Source: Bacteroidales bacterium
Lineage (GTDB): Bacteria > Bacteroidota > Bacteroidia > Bacteroidales > F082
NCBI GenBank assembly: GCA_016281295.1
Contig: JAEEII010000120.1
Coordinates: forward strand, 1-5,507
Reading direction: 5' to 3'
DNA: 5,507 bases
Shown: positions 1 to 4,947 of the stretch, piece by piece
Layout: each line of letters starts with the position of its first letter
How positions within the stretch are numbered: the stretch's first letter is position 1
Program-made: the position numbers and the translations under genes
The notes under the pieces: generated by a model
Told to the model about the DNA's origin: nothing
Seen by the model: the letters and a program-made list of their open reading frames with translations, nothing else
The model's database searches: none

Positions 1-1233
1 ATTTTAACCACGTTGGCCTTATTGGCAACAGGTTGCCAGAAAGAACATGGATTCGACTATGCCGAATTGGTGGACGGTGAAACCTTTAATAAATTCATTC
101 CTGCGACTACCACATCTGTGGTGTTTGAATACAACGAGTTTGCCACCGGAGATAGGATACTGCTCTCCACGCCAACCTCGCCCACCCCCATTTATGGCTA
201 TTTAGACAGCACCGTGTGGCATGTCACCACCACCGCCAGCACCATCCATGCCAATCCCCGTTGTGCTAAGATGTTCTACAATCGTTCGAAGCTGACATCA
301 ATTGAATTCGGTAGCGGTTTCAACACCTCCAATGTGACCGACATGCATGAATTGTTTCGAGGGTGTAATAAACTGACAAGTCTTAATGTTTCTAGTTTCA
401 ATACCTCCAATGTACAGCGCATGGATGCCATGTTCTATGGCTGTAGTGGTCTGACGAGCCTTGATGTCTCCAGCTTCAACACCTCAAATGTCGTCTCTAT
501 GTCCAGAGCTGTAGATTCGGTTTTCTACCAAAATGCCCCAGATGGACATTCAATTCCTGAGTACAATAAATATATACTATTGGGTATGTTCGCCGGTTGT
601 AGCAGTCTCACAAGTCTTGACCTTTCCAGTTTCAACACCTCCAAGGTGACCGACATGCGTGGATTGTTTGCTGGGTGTAAGAATTTGAGGAGCCTGAATA
701 TCTCTAGCTTCAACACTTCAAATGTACAACACATGGATGCCATGTTTAAAGGCTGTAGTAGTTTGACGAGCCTTGACCTCTCCAATTTCAACACCTCCAA
801 TGTCGTTTCCATGGGCTATTATGTTAGAGTATTCTCCAACAGCGGTTCTTGGGGGCAACTTCAACATAGTGGCTACGATTGGGATGGTGGTATGTTTATG
901 AATTGCAGTGGTTTGACAAGCCTCAACCTATCCAGTTTCAACACTTCGAAGGTGACTAATATGTGTAAGATGTTTTGTAATTGCAAACAAGTGACTTTCC
1001 TCGACCTCTCCAACTTCGATATGACCTTGGTGGATAGGTATAAAAAACAAGATATGTGTAGTGGCCTGTCTACAACTTCTAGAGCCTGTACCATCGTTTG
1101 CACAGAGTCAGTACAGAATAGCCTTTTAGAATATTTCCAATATATAGCTCAAACTGAAGATGATGTTGATGTCTTCTACTACTATACGGATATTCCTGTC
1201 GACGAGGTGACGTTCACTTGGGTGAGACCCTAA
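1..1233 (+). CDS. BspA-like (DUF285) 26-residue-repeat surface lipoprotein, 5' partial
   Basis: The reading frame is open from base 1, so the gene begins outside the window. The downstream paralog suggests about 10 codons are missing, giving a full length near 420 residues. The visible N-terminus is the end of a type II signal peptide with lipobox L-A-T-G-C; the cysteine is followed by Q-K-E, resembling the Bacteroidetes lipoprotein export signal, so surface display is likely (inference). After about 90 residues come seven FNTS-type units of 26 residues (core FNTSxVxxM..MFxGCxxLTSLxLSS) and one degenerate unit. This is the BspA/DUF285 (Liste_lipo_26) repeat, known from adhesin-like LRR surface proteins. 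The third and sixth units carry long inserts before the MF motif. A C-terminal domain with two cysteines (ACTIVCTE) ends in TWVRP, shared with the paralog. An internal TTG at 13 could be miscalled as the start but lies inside the signal peptide. Ligand unknown. Confidence 0.93.
   Translation: MLTTLALLATGCQKEHGFDYAELVDGETFNKFIPATTTSVVFEYNEFATGDRILLSTPTSPTPIYGYLDSTVWHVTTTASTIHANPRCAKMFYNRSKLTSIEFGSGFNTSNVTDMHELFRGCNKLTSLNVSSFNTSNVQRMDAMFYGCSGLTSLDVSSFNTSNVVSMSRAVDSVFYQNAPDGHSIPEYNKYILLGMFAGCSSLTSLDLSSFNTSKVTDMRGLFAGCKNLRSLNISSFNTSNVQHMDAMFKGCSSLTSLDLSNFNTSNVVSMGYYVRVFSNSGSWGQLQHSGYDWDGGMFMNCSGLTSLNLSSFNTSKVTNMCKMFCNCKQVTFLDLSNFDMTLVDRYKKQDMCSGLSTTSRACTIVCTESVQNSLLEYFQYIAQTEDDVDVFYYYTDIPVDEVTFTWVRP
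319..1030 (+). repeat. Tandem 78-bp (26-residue) coding repeats in the first lipoprotein
   Basis: Units begin at each FNTS motif. The residues after FNTSxV follow a three-step order: TDM, QRM, VSM plus insert, TDM, QHM, VSM plus insert, TNM. This makes a higher-order repeat of three units (A-B-C-A-B-C-A). Neighbouring copies are close at DNA level, for example the stretches encoding HMDAMF and RMDAMF. Such repeats are substrates for in-frame recombination. Confidence 0.88.
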
Positions 1234-1234
1234 A

Positions 1235-1258
1235 TGAATGTGTTAATGTGTGAATGTG
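1235..1258 (+). repeat. Post-stop octamer array, three units
   Basis: Starting one base after the TAA stop are TGAATGTG, TTAATGTG and TGAATGTG. The segment TGAATGTGTTA (1235-1245) has a perfect 11-bp inverted copy at 1307-1317, so an mRNA hairpin with a loop of about 60 nt is possible. The rest of the 103-bp gap is A-rich and holds two heptamer-like units (TAAAACA at 1266, TAAACAA at 1275). I found no TAnnTTTG promoter in it, so co-transcription of the two lipoprotein genes is possible. Confidence 0.75.
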
Positions 1259-1336
1259 TAGACAATAAAACATTTAAACAACGTCAAAATTCAGACAATC
1301 AAGCAATAACACATTCAATAATATATATGCTCTATT

Positions 1337-2347
1337 ATGAAAAACCATTACTTAATTAGCCCTCTGATTTTAACCACATTGGTCTTATTGGCAACAGGTT
1401 GTCAGAAAGAAAAATTGGACTATCCTGAGTTGGTGGATGGTGCGACTTTCAATCAATTTATCCCTGAGTTAGCCACATCTGTGGTGTTTGAATACAACAA
1501 CGATTACAAGGGAACCCATATCCTCTCCACGCCAAGATCTTCAGTTCCTATTTATGGCCGTTATGACGGTACCGTGTGGCATGTTATCACCTCGGCCAGT
1601 ACCATCTACGCCAATCCCCGTTGTGATAAGATGTTCTATAAACGTTCGAAGCTGACCTCCATTGATTTCGGTGACGGCTTCAATACCTCCAATGTTGTTT
1701 CTATGACCAGAGTTGTGGACACAGCCTATAGCGGTGTTCCTTCAATTCGGGTAAGATTCGGCATGTTTGCCGGTTGTAGCAATCTCTCAAGTCTCGACCT
1801 CTCCGTCTTCAACACCTCCCAAGTGACCGACATGCGTGGACTGTTTGAGAACTGTAGTAAGCTGACAAGCCTGAACGTCTCCAGTTTCAACACCTCCAAT
1901 GTAGAATACATGGATGCCATGTTTCTCGGTTGCAGTAGTCTCACCAGCCTCGACCTCTCCAACTTCAACACATCCAATGTCGTTACCATGGGTTATCCCT
2001 TTACGGAACACCATTCTGGCTATCATGGTGAAGGCCACTATCCTACACCACCTTCGGGCATGTTTGCCTATTGTCACAGTCTGACCAGCCTCAACCTATC
2101 TAGTTTCAACACCTCAAAAGTCACCAACATGTATACTATGTTTTTTGAGTGCATCAACATGACACACCTCGACCTTTCCAACTTTGAGGTGAGTCAGACT
2201 AGTCTAAATAGTGTGTTTGCCGGTATCAATGGAAAGTGGTTTGCCGTAGTCTCTGGAGCCTGCACTATCATTTGCACGGAAGCAACACAGGCAAGACTCG
2301 AACCTCTAATGTGGCCGGATGTCACTATCACTTGGGTGAGACCCTAG
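1337..2347 (+). CDS. BspA-like (DUF285) 26-residue-repeat surface lipoprotein, paralog
   Basis: This is a complete 336-residue lipoprotein. It starts with MKN and a hydrophobic stretch ending in lipobox L-A-T-G-C (Cys22), followed by Q-K-E, which again resembles a surface export signal. It is a tandem paralog of the preceding gene, with near-identical segments through the N-terminal region (PELVDG, TSVVFEYN, GTVWHV, ANPRC, RSKLTSI). Five FNTS units and one degenerate FEVS unit follow. Relative to its neighbour it lacks exactly two repeat units (52 residues) right after the first GFNTSNV. Two units carry inserts before the MF motif; the second insert is rich in H, G, Y and P. The C-terminus keeps the cysteine pair (ACTIICTE) and ends in TWVRP. 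ATG 1337 is chosen because it gives an intact signal peptide; no Shine-Dalgarno is visible, as is usual in Bacteroidetes. Probable adhesin-like or binding role; ligand unknown. Confidence 0.95.
   Translation: MKNHYLISPLILTTLVLLATGCQKEKLDYPELVDGATFNQFIPELATSVVFEYNNDYKGTHILSTPRSSVPIYGRYDGTVWHVITSASTIYANPRCDKMFYKRSKLTSIDFGDGFNTSNVVSMTRVVDTAYSGVPSIRVRFGMFAGCSNLSSLDLSVFNTSQVTDMRGLFENCSKLTSLNVSSFNTSNVEYMDAMFLGCSSLTSLDLSNFNTSNVVTMGYPFTEHHSGYHGEGHYPTPPSGMFAYCHSLTSLNLSSFNTSKVTNMYTMFFECINMTHLDLSNFEVSQTSLNSVFAGINGKWFAVVSGACTIICTEATQARLEPLMWPDVTITWVRP
1679..2190 (+). repeat. Tandem 78-bp (26-residue) coding repeats in the second lipoprotein
   Basis: Five FNTS units plus a terminal degenerate unit follow the order VSM plus insert, TDM, EYM, VTM plus insert, TNM. 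This is the neighbour's A-B-C-A-B-C-A array with the first A and B missing (C-A-B-C-A). Scaffold residues are well conserved between paralogs, while the inserted loops are not. Confidence 0.87.
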
Positions 2348-2355
2348 GGAATTCG

Positions 2356-2387
2356 TTAATGCGGTAATGTGTGAATGCGTCAATCTT
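2356..2387 (+). repeat. Degenerate octamer array after the second lipoprotein
   Basis: Four 8-base units follow the TAG stop after eight bases: TTAATGCG, GTAATGTG, TGAATGCG and TCAATCTT. They face the oppositely oriented array that follows the rsgA stop, so the 90-bp convergent gap is almost entirely two facing octamer arrays. The only short hairpin seen between them is TCAA-TCT-TTGA (2380-2390). No canonical GC-stem/T-tract terminator is present for either gene. Confidence 0.65.
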
Positions 2388-2405
2388 TGATGCGCCAGCG
2401 ACTAA

Positions 2406-2437
2406 CGAATTAACACATTCACGAATTAACACATTCT
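2406..2437 (-). repeat. Post-stop octamer array after rsgA
   Basis: Read on the minus strand directly after the rsgA TGA stop, the sequence is AGAATGTG, TTAATTCG, TGAATGTG, TTAATTCG. These are four units of 8 bases, oriented with the gene, as at the other gene ends in this window. Confidence 0.7.
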
Positions 2438-3388
2438 TCACCAGCTCTCGTTGCCGTTCTCTATTTGGTCGTAGATGCCTAGGTAGTTGTTGTAGCGTTC
2501 TGCACTGATGAGGCCTGCGTCCACAGCCTCCTTCACCGCGCAGCGGGGCTCGTGCCTGTGGGTGCAATTGGCGAAATAGCAGTCGTGCAACACCCGCCGC
2601 ATCTCGGGGAAGAAATGCGACAACTCCTCGGGTTTAAAGTCCACCATGCCAAACTCCTTGATGCCTGGCGTGTCAATCAGGTAGGTCGTCCCGCCTCCTT
2701 CTAGCTCGATGGGGAATATCTCCGCAAACGTAGTGGTGTGCTTGCCCTTCATGCTCCACTCGCTCACCTCGCCCACACGCAGGTCAAGCCCCGGCACCAG
2801 CGCATTCAGCAGTGCCGACTTGCCCACGCCCGAATGCCCCGTGAACAGCACCGTCTGCCCCACTATCGCCCGTCGCAGCTCCTCCAGTCCGTCGCCACGT
2901 AGCGCGCTCACCGCAAACACATCGTAGCCCGCCTCCTCGTACATCTTCCGCAACTCGTCGTGCAGCTCCCACAGCCCATCTTCCGGCTCGCCGTACAAAT
3001 CCACCTTGTTCATCACCACACAGGCAGGCACATGATATGCCTCCGCCGTCACCAACAATCGGTCGATAAAACCCGTCGAAGTCCTCGGAAACCCCAGCGT
3101 CGCCACCACGCACAGACGGTCAATATTAGAAGCTATCACATGCGTCTGTTTGCTCAGCTTAGTGGCCTTGCGCACAATATAGTTATGGCGGTCACGCACC
3201 TCATTAATAACGCCCGTGCCATCCTCCTGCAAGACATACTCCACCTCGTCGCCCACAGCTACGGGGTTGGTTTGTTTGTTACCTCGCAGGCGATAGTTAC
3301 CCCGCAGGCGGCAGTCCGTCACCTTGCCCGTCTCCCGCTGCAGCACCTTATACCAGCTGCCTGTTGTGCGTAATACCAGTCCTACCAT
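2438..3388 (-). CDS. rsgA: Ribosome small subunit-dependent GTPase A (RsgA/YjeQ)
   Basis: RsgA is a cytoplasmic, 30S-activated GTPase that helps late maturation of the small ribosomal subunit. This 316-residue protein has the full family architecture, including the circularly permuted G motifs. An N-terminal OB fold covers about residues 1-75 (start MVGLVLRTTGSWY, with NPVAVGDEV at 41-49). Then come G4 NKVD (127-130), G5 SAL (161-163), the Walker A/G1 motif GHSGVGKS (184-191), G2 region KGKHTTT (214-220) and G3 DTPG (239-242). The C-terminal zinc motif C-x4-C-x-H-x5-C uses C270, C275, H277 and C283. All key residues are present and the length is normal. ATG at 3388 fits the conserved start of Bacteroidetes homologs. 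The likely leader holds a small hairpin (TTTTAG/CTAAAA, 3395-3411) just upstream of the start. The gene is convergent with the lipoprotein genes and appears to be transcribed alone here. Confidence 0.98.
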   Translation of the reverse strand: MVGLVLRTTGSWYKVLQRETGKVTDCRLRGNYRLRGNKQTNPVAVGDEVEYVLQEDGTGVINEVRDRHNYIVRKATKLSKQTHVIASNIDRLCVVATLGFPRTSTGFIDRLLVTAEAYHVPACVVMNKVDLYGEPEDGLWELHDELRKMYEEAGYDVFAVSALRGDGLEELRRAIVGQTVLFTGHSGVGKSALLNALVPGLDLRVGEVSEWSMKGKHTTTFAEIFPIELEGGGTTYLIDTPGIKEFGMVDFKPEELSHFFPEMRRVLHDCYFANCTHRHEPRCAVKEAVDAGLISAERYNNYLGIYDQIENGNESW

Positions 3389-3473
3389 TGCTGATTTTAG
3401 TGAATCTAAAATGTTTTAAAGTTCAAAAGGTTTTAACGGTTCAGCTCCACCCGGCCGTTCCAGATTTTAAAGT

Positions 3474-3482
3474 GCAAAGATA
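3474..3482 (-). promoter_or_regulatory. Candidate rsgA promoter -7 box
   Basis: The minus strand reads TATCTTTGC, matching the Bacteroidetes -7 consensus TAnnTTTG. Transcription would start near 3468, leaving a leader of about 80 nt before the rsgA ATG. No convincing -33 TTTG is seen upstream, so the call rests on one box and its position. Confidence 0.5.
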
Positions 3483-3534
3483 CGAAATAATTTTAATTCA
3501 CACGCTTTTTCCGTCACTTATCCGTTCGTTAACC

Positions 3535-3567
3535 GTTCGTTTGCCGTTCAACGAACGGCAAACGGAC
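3535..3567. repeat. 15-bp hairpin with 3-base loop
   Basis: The arms GTTCGTTTGCCGTTC (3535-3549) and GAACGGCAAACGGAC (3553-3567) are complementary at 14 of 15 positions, with the remaining pair T-G. The left arm is preceded by two CCGTTCGTT copies (3522-3530 and 3533-3541, the second overlapping the arm). No T-tract follows on either strand, so it is not an obvious intrinsic terminator. It lies between two divergent promoter candidates. Confidence 0.7.
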
Positions 3568-3600
3568 CCCCAATCGGTAAGAAAATGTAACCAGTGATTA

Positions 3601-3638
3601 GTGACCAGTGACACGAGCGCATCCGTGTCACAGGTCAC
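3601..3638. repeat. Inverted repeat GTGACC-N-GTGACACG, 8-base loop
   Basis: The arms GTGACCAGTGACACG (3601-3615) and CGTGTCACAGGTCAC (3624-3638) pair at 14 of 15 positions around the loop AGCGCATC. Further GTGAT and GTCAC copies flank it (3594 and 3641), so the repeat is partly iterated. A role as operator, RNA hairpin or dispersed intergenic repeat cannot be separated from sequence alone. Confidence 0.65.
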
Positions 3639-3652
3639 GGGTCACAAAAGTT

Positions 3653-3697
3653 TCGGTAAAAATCGGTAACGGATTCAATTATTTTTTGTACTTTTGC
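3653..3697 (+). promoter_or_regulatory. Candidate promoter with TCGGTAA direct repeats
   Basis: TACTTTTGC (3689-3697) fits the Bacteroidetes -7 box TAnnTTTG. Two TCGGTAA copies at 3653-3659 and 3663-3669, spaced exactly 10 bp, cover the place of the -33 element; a third copy lies at 3574-3580. Transcription would begin near 3704 and run through the 262-bp element towards the sigma gene, about 540 nt downstream. Activator binding is an inference. Confidence 0.45.
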
Positions 3698-3718
3698 AGG
3701 CGGATTATGTTGGGTGAG

Positions 3719-3749
3719 GCCGTCAACTGGGTGAATTTAAAGTGACGGC
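3719..3749 (+). other. Small leader hairpin GCCGTCA/TGACGGC
   Basis: A perfect 7-bp inverted repeat (3719-3725 and 3743-3749) starts about 15 bases after the predicted transcription start, and TAAAAAATAAG follows. A 12-codon frame (ATG 3707, TGA 3743-3745) runs through it, but nothing supports translation. The hairpin lies upstream of the inserted element and may belong to the original leader. Confidence 0.35.
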
Positions 3750-3778
3750 TAAAAAATAAGGTGTAACAATGAGTTTGG

Positions 3779-4050
3779 TTAAACCCAAATCGGTCATTAG
3801 GGTTTATGCCAGATTAGTATTTGTTTCGAGCAGATTGGCCACATCGCTGTCGAACGTTGCGTAAAGCGAGAGCAGAGAAAGCTCGTTTTCTATGCCGAGC
3901 CAAAGCAACGTCAACGAAGTTAAGGCGTAGCGGGCTACGGCGAGACAGGGATGTGGACAAGATGCCGAAAGAAATGCTGATATGGCATAAAGAGACCTGA
4001 AAAAGCGAAAAAGGATATAAAAGTCGGCCTAATGACCGATTTGGGTTAAA
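3779..4050. mobile_element. MITE-like 262-bp element with 18-bp TIRs and TTAAA direct repeats
   Basis: Perfect 18-bp terminal inverted repeats, CCCAAATCGGTCATTAGG at 3784-3801 and its complement at 4028-4045, enclose 262 bp. Each end is flanked by TTAAA (3779-3783 and 4046-4050), the signature of a 5-bp target-site duplication. There is no transposase or other coding frame, so this is either a miniature non-autonomous element or the remnant of an insertion sequence. Internally it is strongly self-complementary: 3803-3828 with 3966-3991, 3830-3837 with 3958-3965, 3839-3851 with 3944-3956, then an apical branch 3854-3860 with 3905-3911 and the hairpin 3926-3930/3935-3939. It sits between the 3689 promoter candidate and the sigma gene. 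MITEs are known in Bacteroidales such as Porphyromonas gingivalis, but I do not recognise this family. A structured non-coding RNA gene is the main alternative. Confidence 0.68.
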
Positions 4051-4085
4051 GTGTTGATTATTAAATTCGAAACATCATCAAACGT

Positions 4086-4106
4086 TAAACATCAAACTTT
4101 AAGCAT
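4086..4106 (+). repeat. Short heptamer run upstream of the sigma gene
   Basis: TAAACAT, CAAACTT and TAAGCAT are consecutive 7-base units like those in the long array at 4845-4946. The surrounding 4051-4179 is A/T-rich and holds no other gene or motif that I can support. Confidence 0.5.
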
Positions 4107-4179
4107 TACTAAAATACTGATTTTTAAGATAATAAAATCATAATCATGTTAAATAAAGTTAAAAACGATTTCGAAGTGA

Positions 4180-4187
4180 TATTTTTG
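4180..4187 (+). promoter_or_regulatory. Candidate promoter -7 box for the sigma operon
   Basis: TATTTTTG fits TAnnTTTG and lies about 55 bases before the sigma start codon, giving a leader near 45-50 nt. The -33 position shows only GTT (4158-4160) at a 19-bp spacing, so the match is weak. If used, this promoter would free the operon from the one upstream of the inserted element. Confidence 0.42.
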
Positions 4188-4213
4188 CCCCTCTTTTGCG
4201 TCTTTATAGCAAA

Positions 4214-4237
4214 AAGGAGAGAGAAATGCTGACTTAA
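4214..4237 (+). promoter_or_regulatory. Shine-Dalgarno-like AAGGAG with three-codon upstream frame
   Basis: AAGGAG (4214-4219) is unusually clear for a Bacteroidetes gene. It stands six bases before ATG CTG ACT TAA (4226-4237), a frame encoding M-L-T, which ends four bases before the sigma ATG at 4242. From the sigma ATG the motif is 22 bases away, too far for normal initiation. Sigma translation could therefore depend on reinitiation after the mini-frame, or the motif may be a chance purine run. Confidence 0.35.
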
Positions 4238-4241
4238 ACGG

Positions 4242-4775
4242 ATGATTTCTGACGAGGAAAATAACAAAAGGATTGCCGCGCTGGTACGCAAGCATGAAGG
4301 CACCATCAGGAAGGTGGGTGCGATATACTATGTGCTGGATAGCTACAGCTACAACGAGCTGGTGTGCGACCTCACCACCTACCTGTGGCAGGTGTATCGT
4401 GAATTGCCGGCGAAGACAGTCATCCGCGACGAGCACGCATGGGTATTCGTCATCCTTTACCGACGGGCTCGCGACCTTGTCCGCGACGAGCATACCTACC
4501 AGCGCAGGATGGTATACGGTGCCGACCTGACGGCGGTTGCCGACGGCGGGGGGCAGACACCGGAGATTAGCAGGCTGTACCGCCTTGTCGAAGAGCTTGA
4601 CGAGGACGAGAGAAGGATTATCCTGATGTATCTCGACAAAGTCCCAATCAAGCAGATAGCCCTTCAGGAAGGCAGGGATTATCTCGAAACGCAACGCCTC
4701 ATCGCCAGAATAAAGAAGAAACTGTGCAAGCTCAATATCACCGTCGAGGACAGATATGACTGGGAGGATGGTTGA
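4242..4775 (+). CDS. ECF-like sigma-70 family RNA polymerase sigma factor
   Basis: This 177-residue protein has the two-domain layout of an ECF-type sigma factor, which directs RNA polymerase to a specific promoter set. The sigma-2 region spans about residues 15-85: helices around SYNELVCDLTTYLWQVYRELP (34-54), then AWVFVILYRRARDLVRDEHTYQRR (66-89), the basic part expected to bind the -10 region. A linker at about 90-108 precedes sigma-4 at about 112-165, where LDEDERRIILMYLDKVPIKQIA (119-140) begins the helix-turn-helix and RLIARIKKKL ends it. An in-frame TGA at 4230 makes ATG 4242 the only upstream start. It is not obviously a FecI type and no FecR follows; instead two small membrane proteins lie downstream, probably in the same transcript. 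The target regulon is unknown. The TGA stop forms the first three bases of the following octamer array. Confidence 0.88.
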   Translation: MISDEENNKRIAALVRKHEGTIRKVGAIYYVLDSYSYNELVCDLTTYLWQVYRELPAKTVIRDEHAWVFVILYRRARDLVRDEHTYQRRMVYGADLTAVADGGGQTPEISRLYRLVEELDEDERRIILMYLDKVPIKQIALQEGRDYLETQRLIARIKKKLCKLNITVEDRYDWEDG

Positions 4776-4844
4776 ATGTGTGAATGCGTGAATGTGTGAA
4801 TGCTTGAATGTGTGAATGCTTGAATGTGTTAATGTGTTAATCTT
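4773..4844 (+). repeat. Octamer array, nine units, starting on the sigma stop codon
   Basis: Nine contiguous 8-base units run TGAATGTG, TGAATGCG, TGAATGTG, TGAATGCT, TGAATGTG, TGAATGCT, TGAATGTG, TTAATGTG, TTAATCTT. The first TGA is the sigma stop codon. An 8-base period shifts the TGA/TAA triplets through all three forward frames. This is the longest copy of the repeat found after each gene upstream. Confidence 0.92.
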
Positions 4845-4946
4845 TAAACTATAAACTTTAAACATTAAAACAACTTTAAACATTAAACTATAAACTTTAA
4901 ACAATAAACATTAAACAATAAACATTAAACATTAAACAATAAACAT
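4845..4946 (+). repeat. Heptamer array, 14 units, up to the next start codon
   Basis: Units of TAAAC plus AT, TT, AA or TA run in register, broken only by one TAAAACA variant and a 4-base ACTT at 4873-4876. The last unit ends two bases before ATG 4948. TAA occurs in all three forward frames. With the preceding octamers the whole 172-bp gap is simple repeat, leaving no unique sequence for a promoter or terminator. Confidence 0.92.
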
Positions 4947-4947
4947 T

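Noticed and set aside
13..15. TTG as the start codon of the first lipoprotein
   Set aside because: It falls inside the hydrophobic part of the signal peptide; the frame is open to base 1 and the paralog has about 14 more residues before this point.
484..2072. Diversity-generating retroelement targets in the lipoprotein loops
   Set aside because: No template repeat or reverse transcriptase is in the window, and the loops differ in length, which DGRs do not cause.
525..2077. Minus-strand repetitive frames opposite the lipoproteins (LEVLKLERSRL copies)
   Set aside because: They are antisense shadows of the 26-residue repeats and have no family resemblance of their own.
2588..2900. Broken or scrambled GTPase, because G4 and G5 precede G1
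   Set aside because: Circular permutation is the normal order in the RsgA/YjeQ family.
2709..3373. + strand and alternate minus frames overlapping rsgA
   Set aside because: RsgA is complete with all motifs in its own frame; these are GC-driven shadows.
3769..3864. 31-codon open frame running into the element
   Set aside because: Its second half is element sequence within the folded region, with no coding signs.
3782..4047. Retron msr-msd RNA
   Set aside because: The end repeats resemble a1/a2, but there is almost no space for msr hairpins on the 5' side and no reverse transcriptase is nearby.
4149..4904. Minus-strand 251-residue open frame
   Set aside because: It lies antisense to the sigma gene and its N-terminus is only the translated repeat arrays (MFKVYSL copies and H/T/S-rich peptides). 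The arrays lack stops on that strand, which explains its length.
4773..4946. CRISPR array
   Set aside because: The 7- and 8-base units are contiguous, with no spacers and no cas genes.
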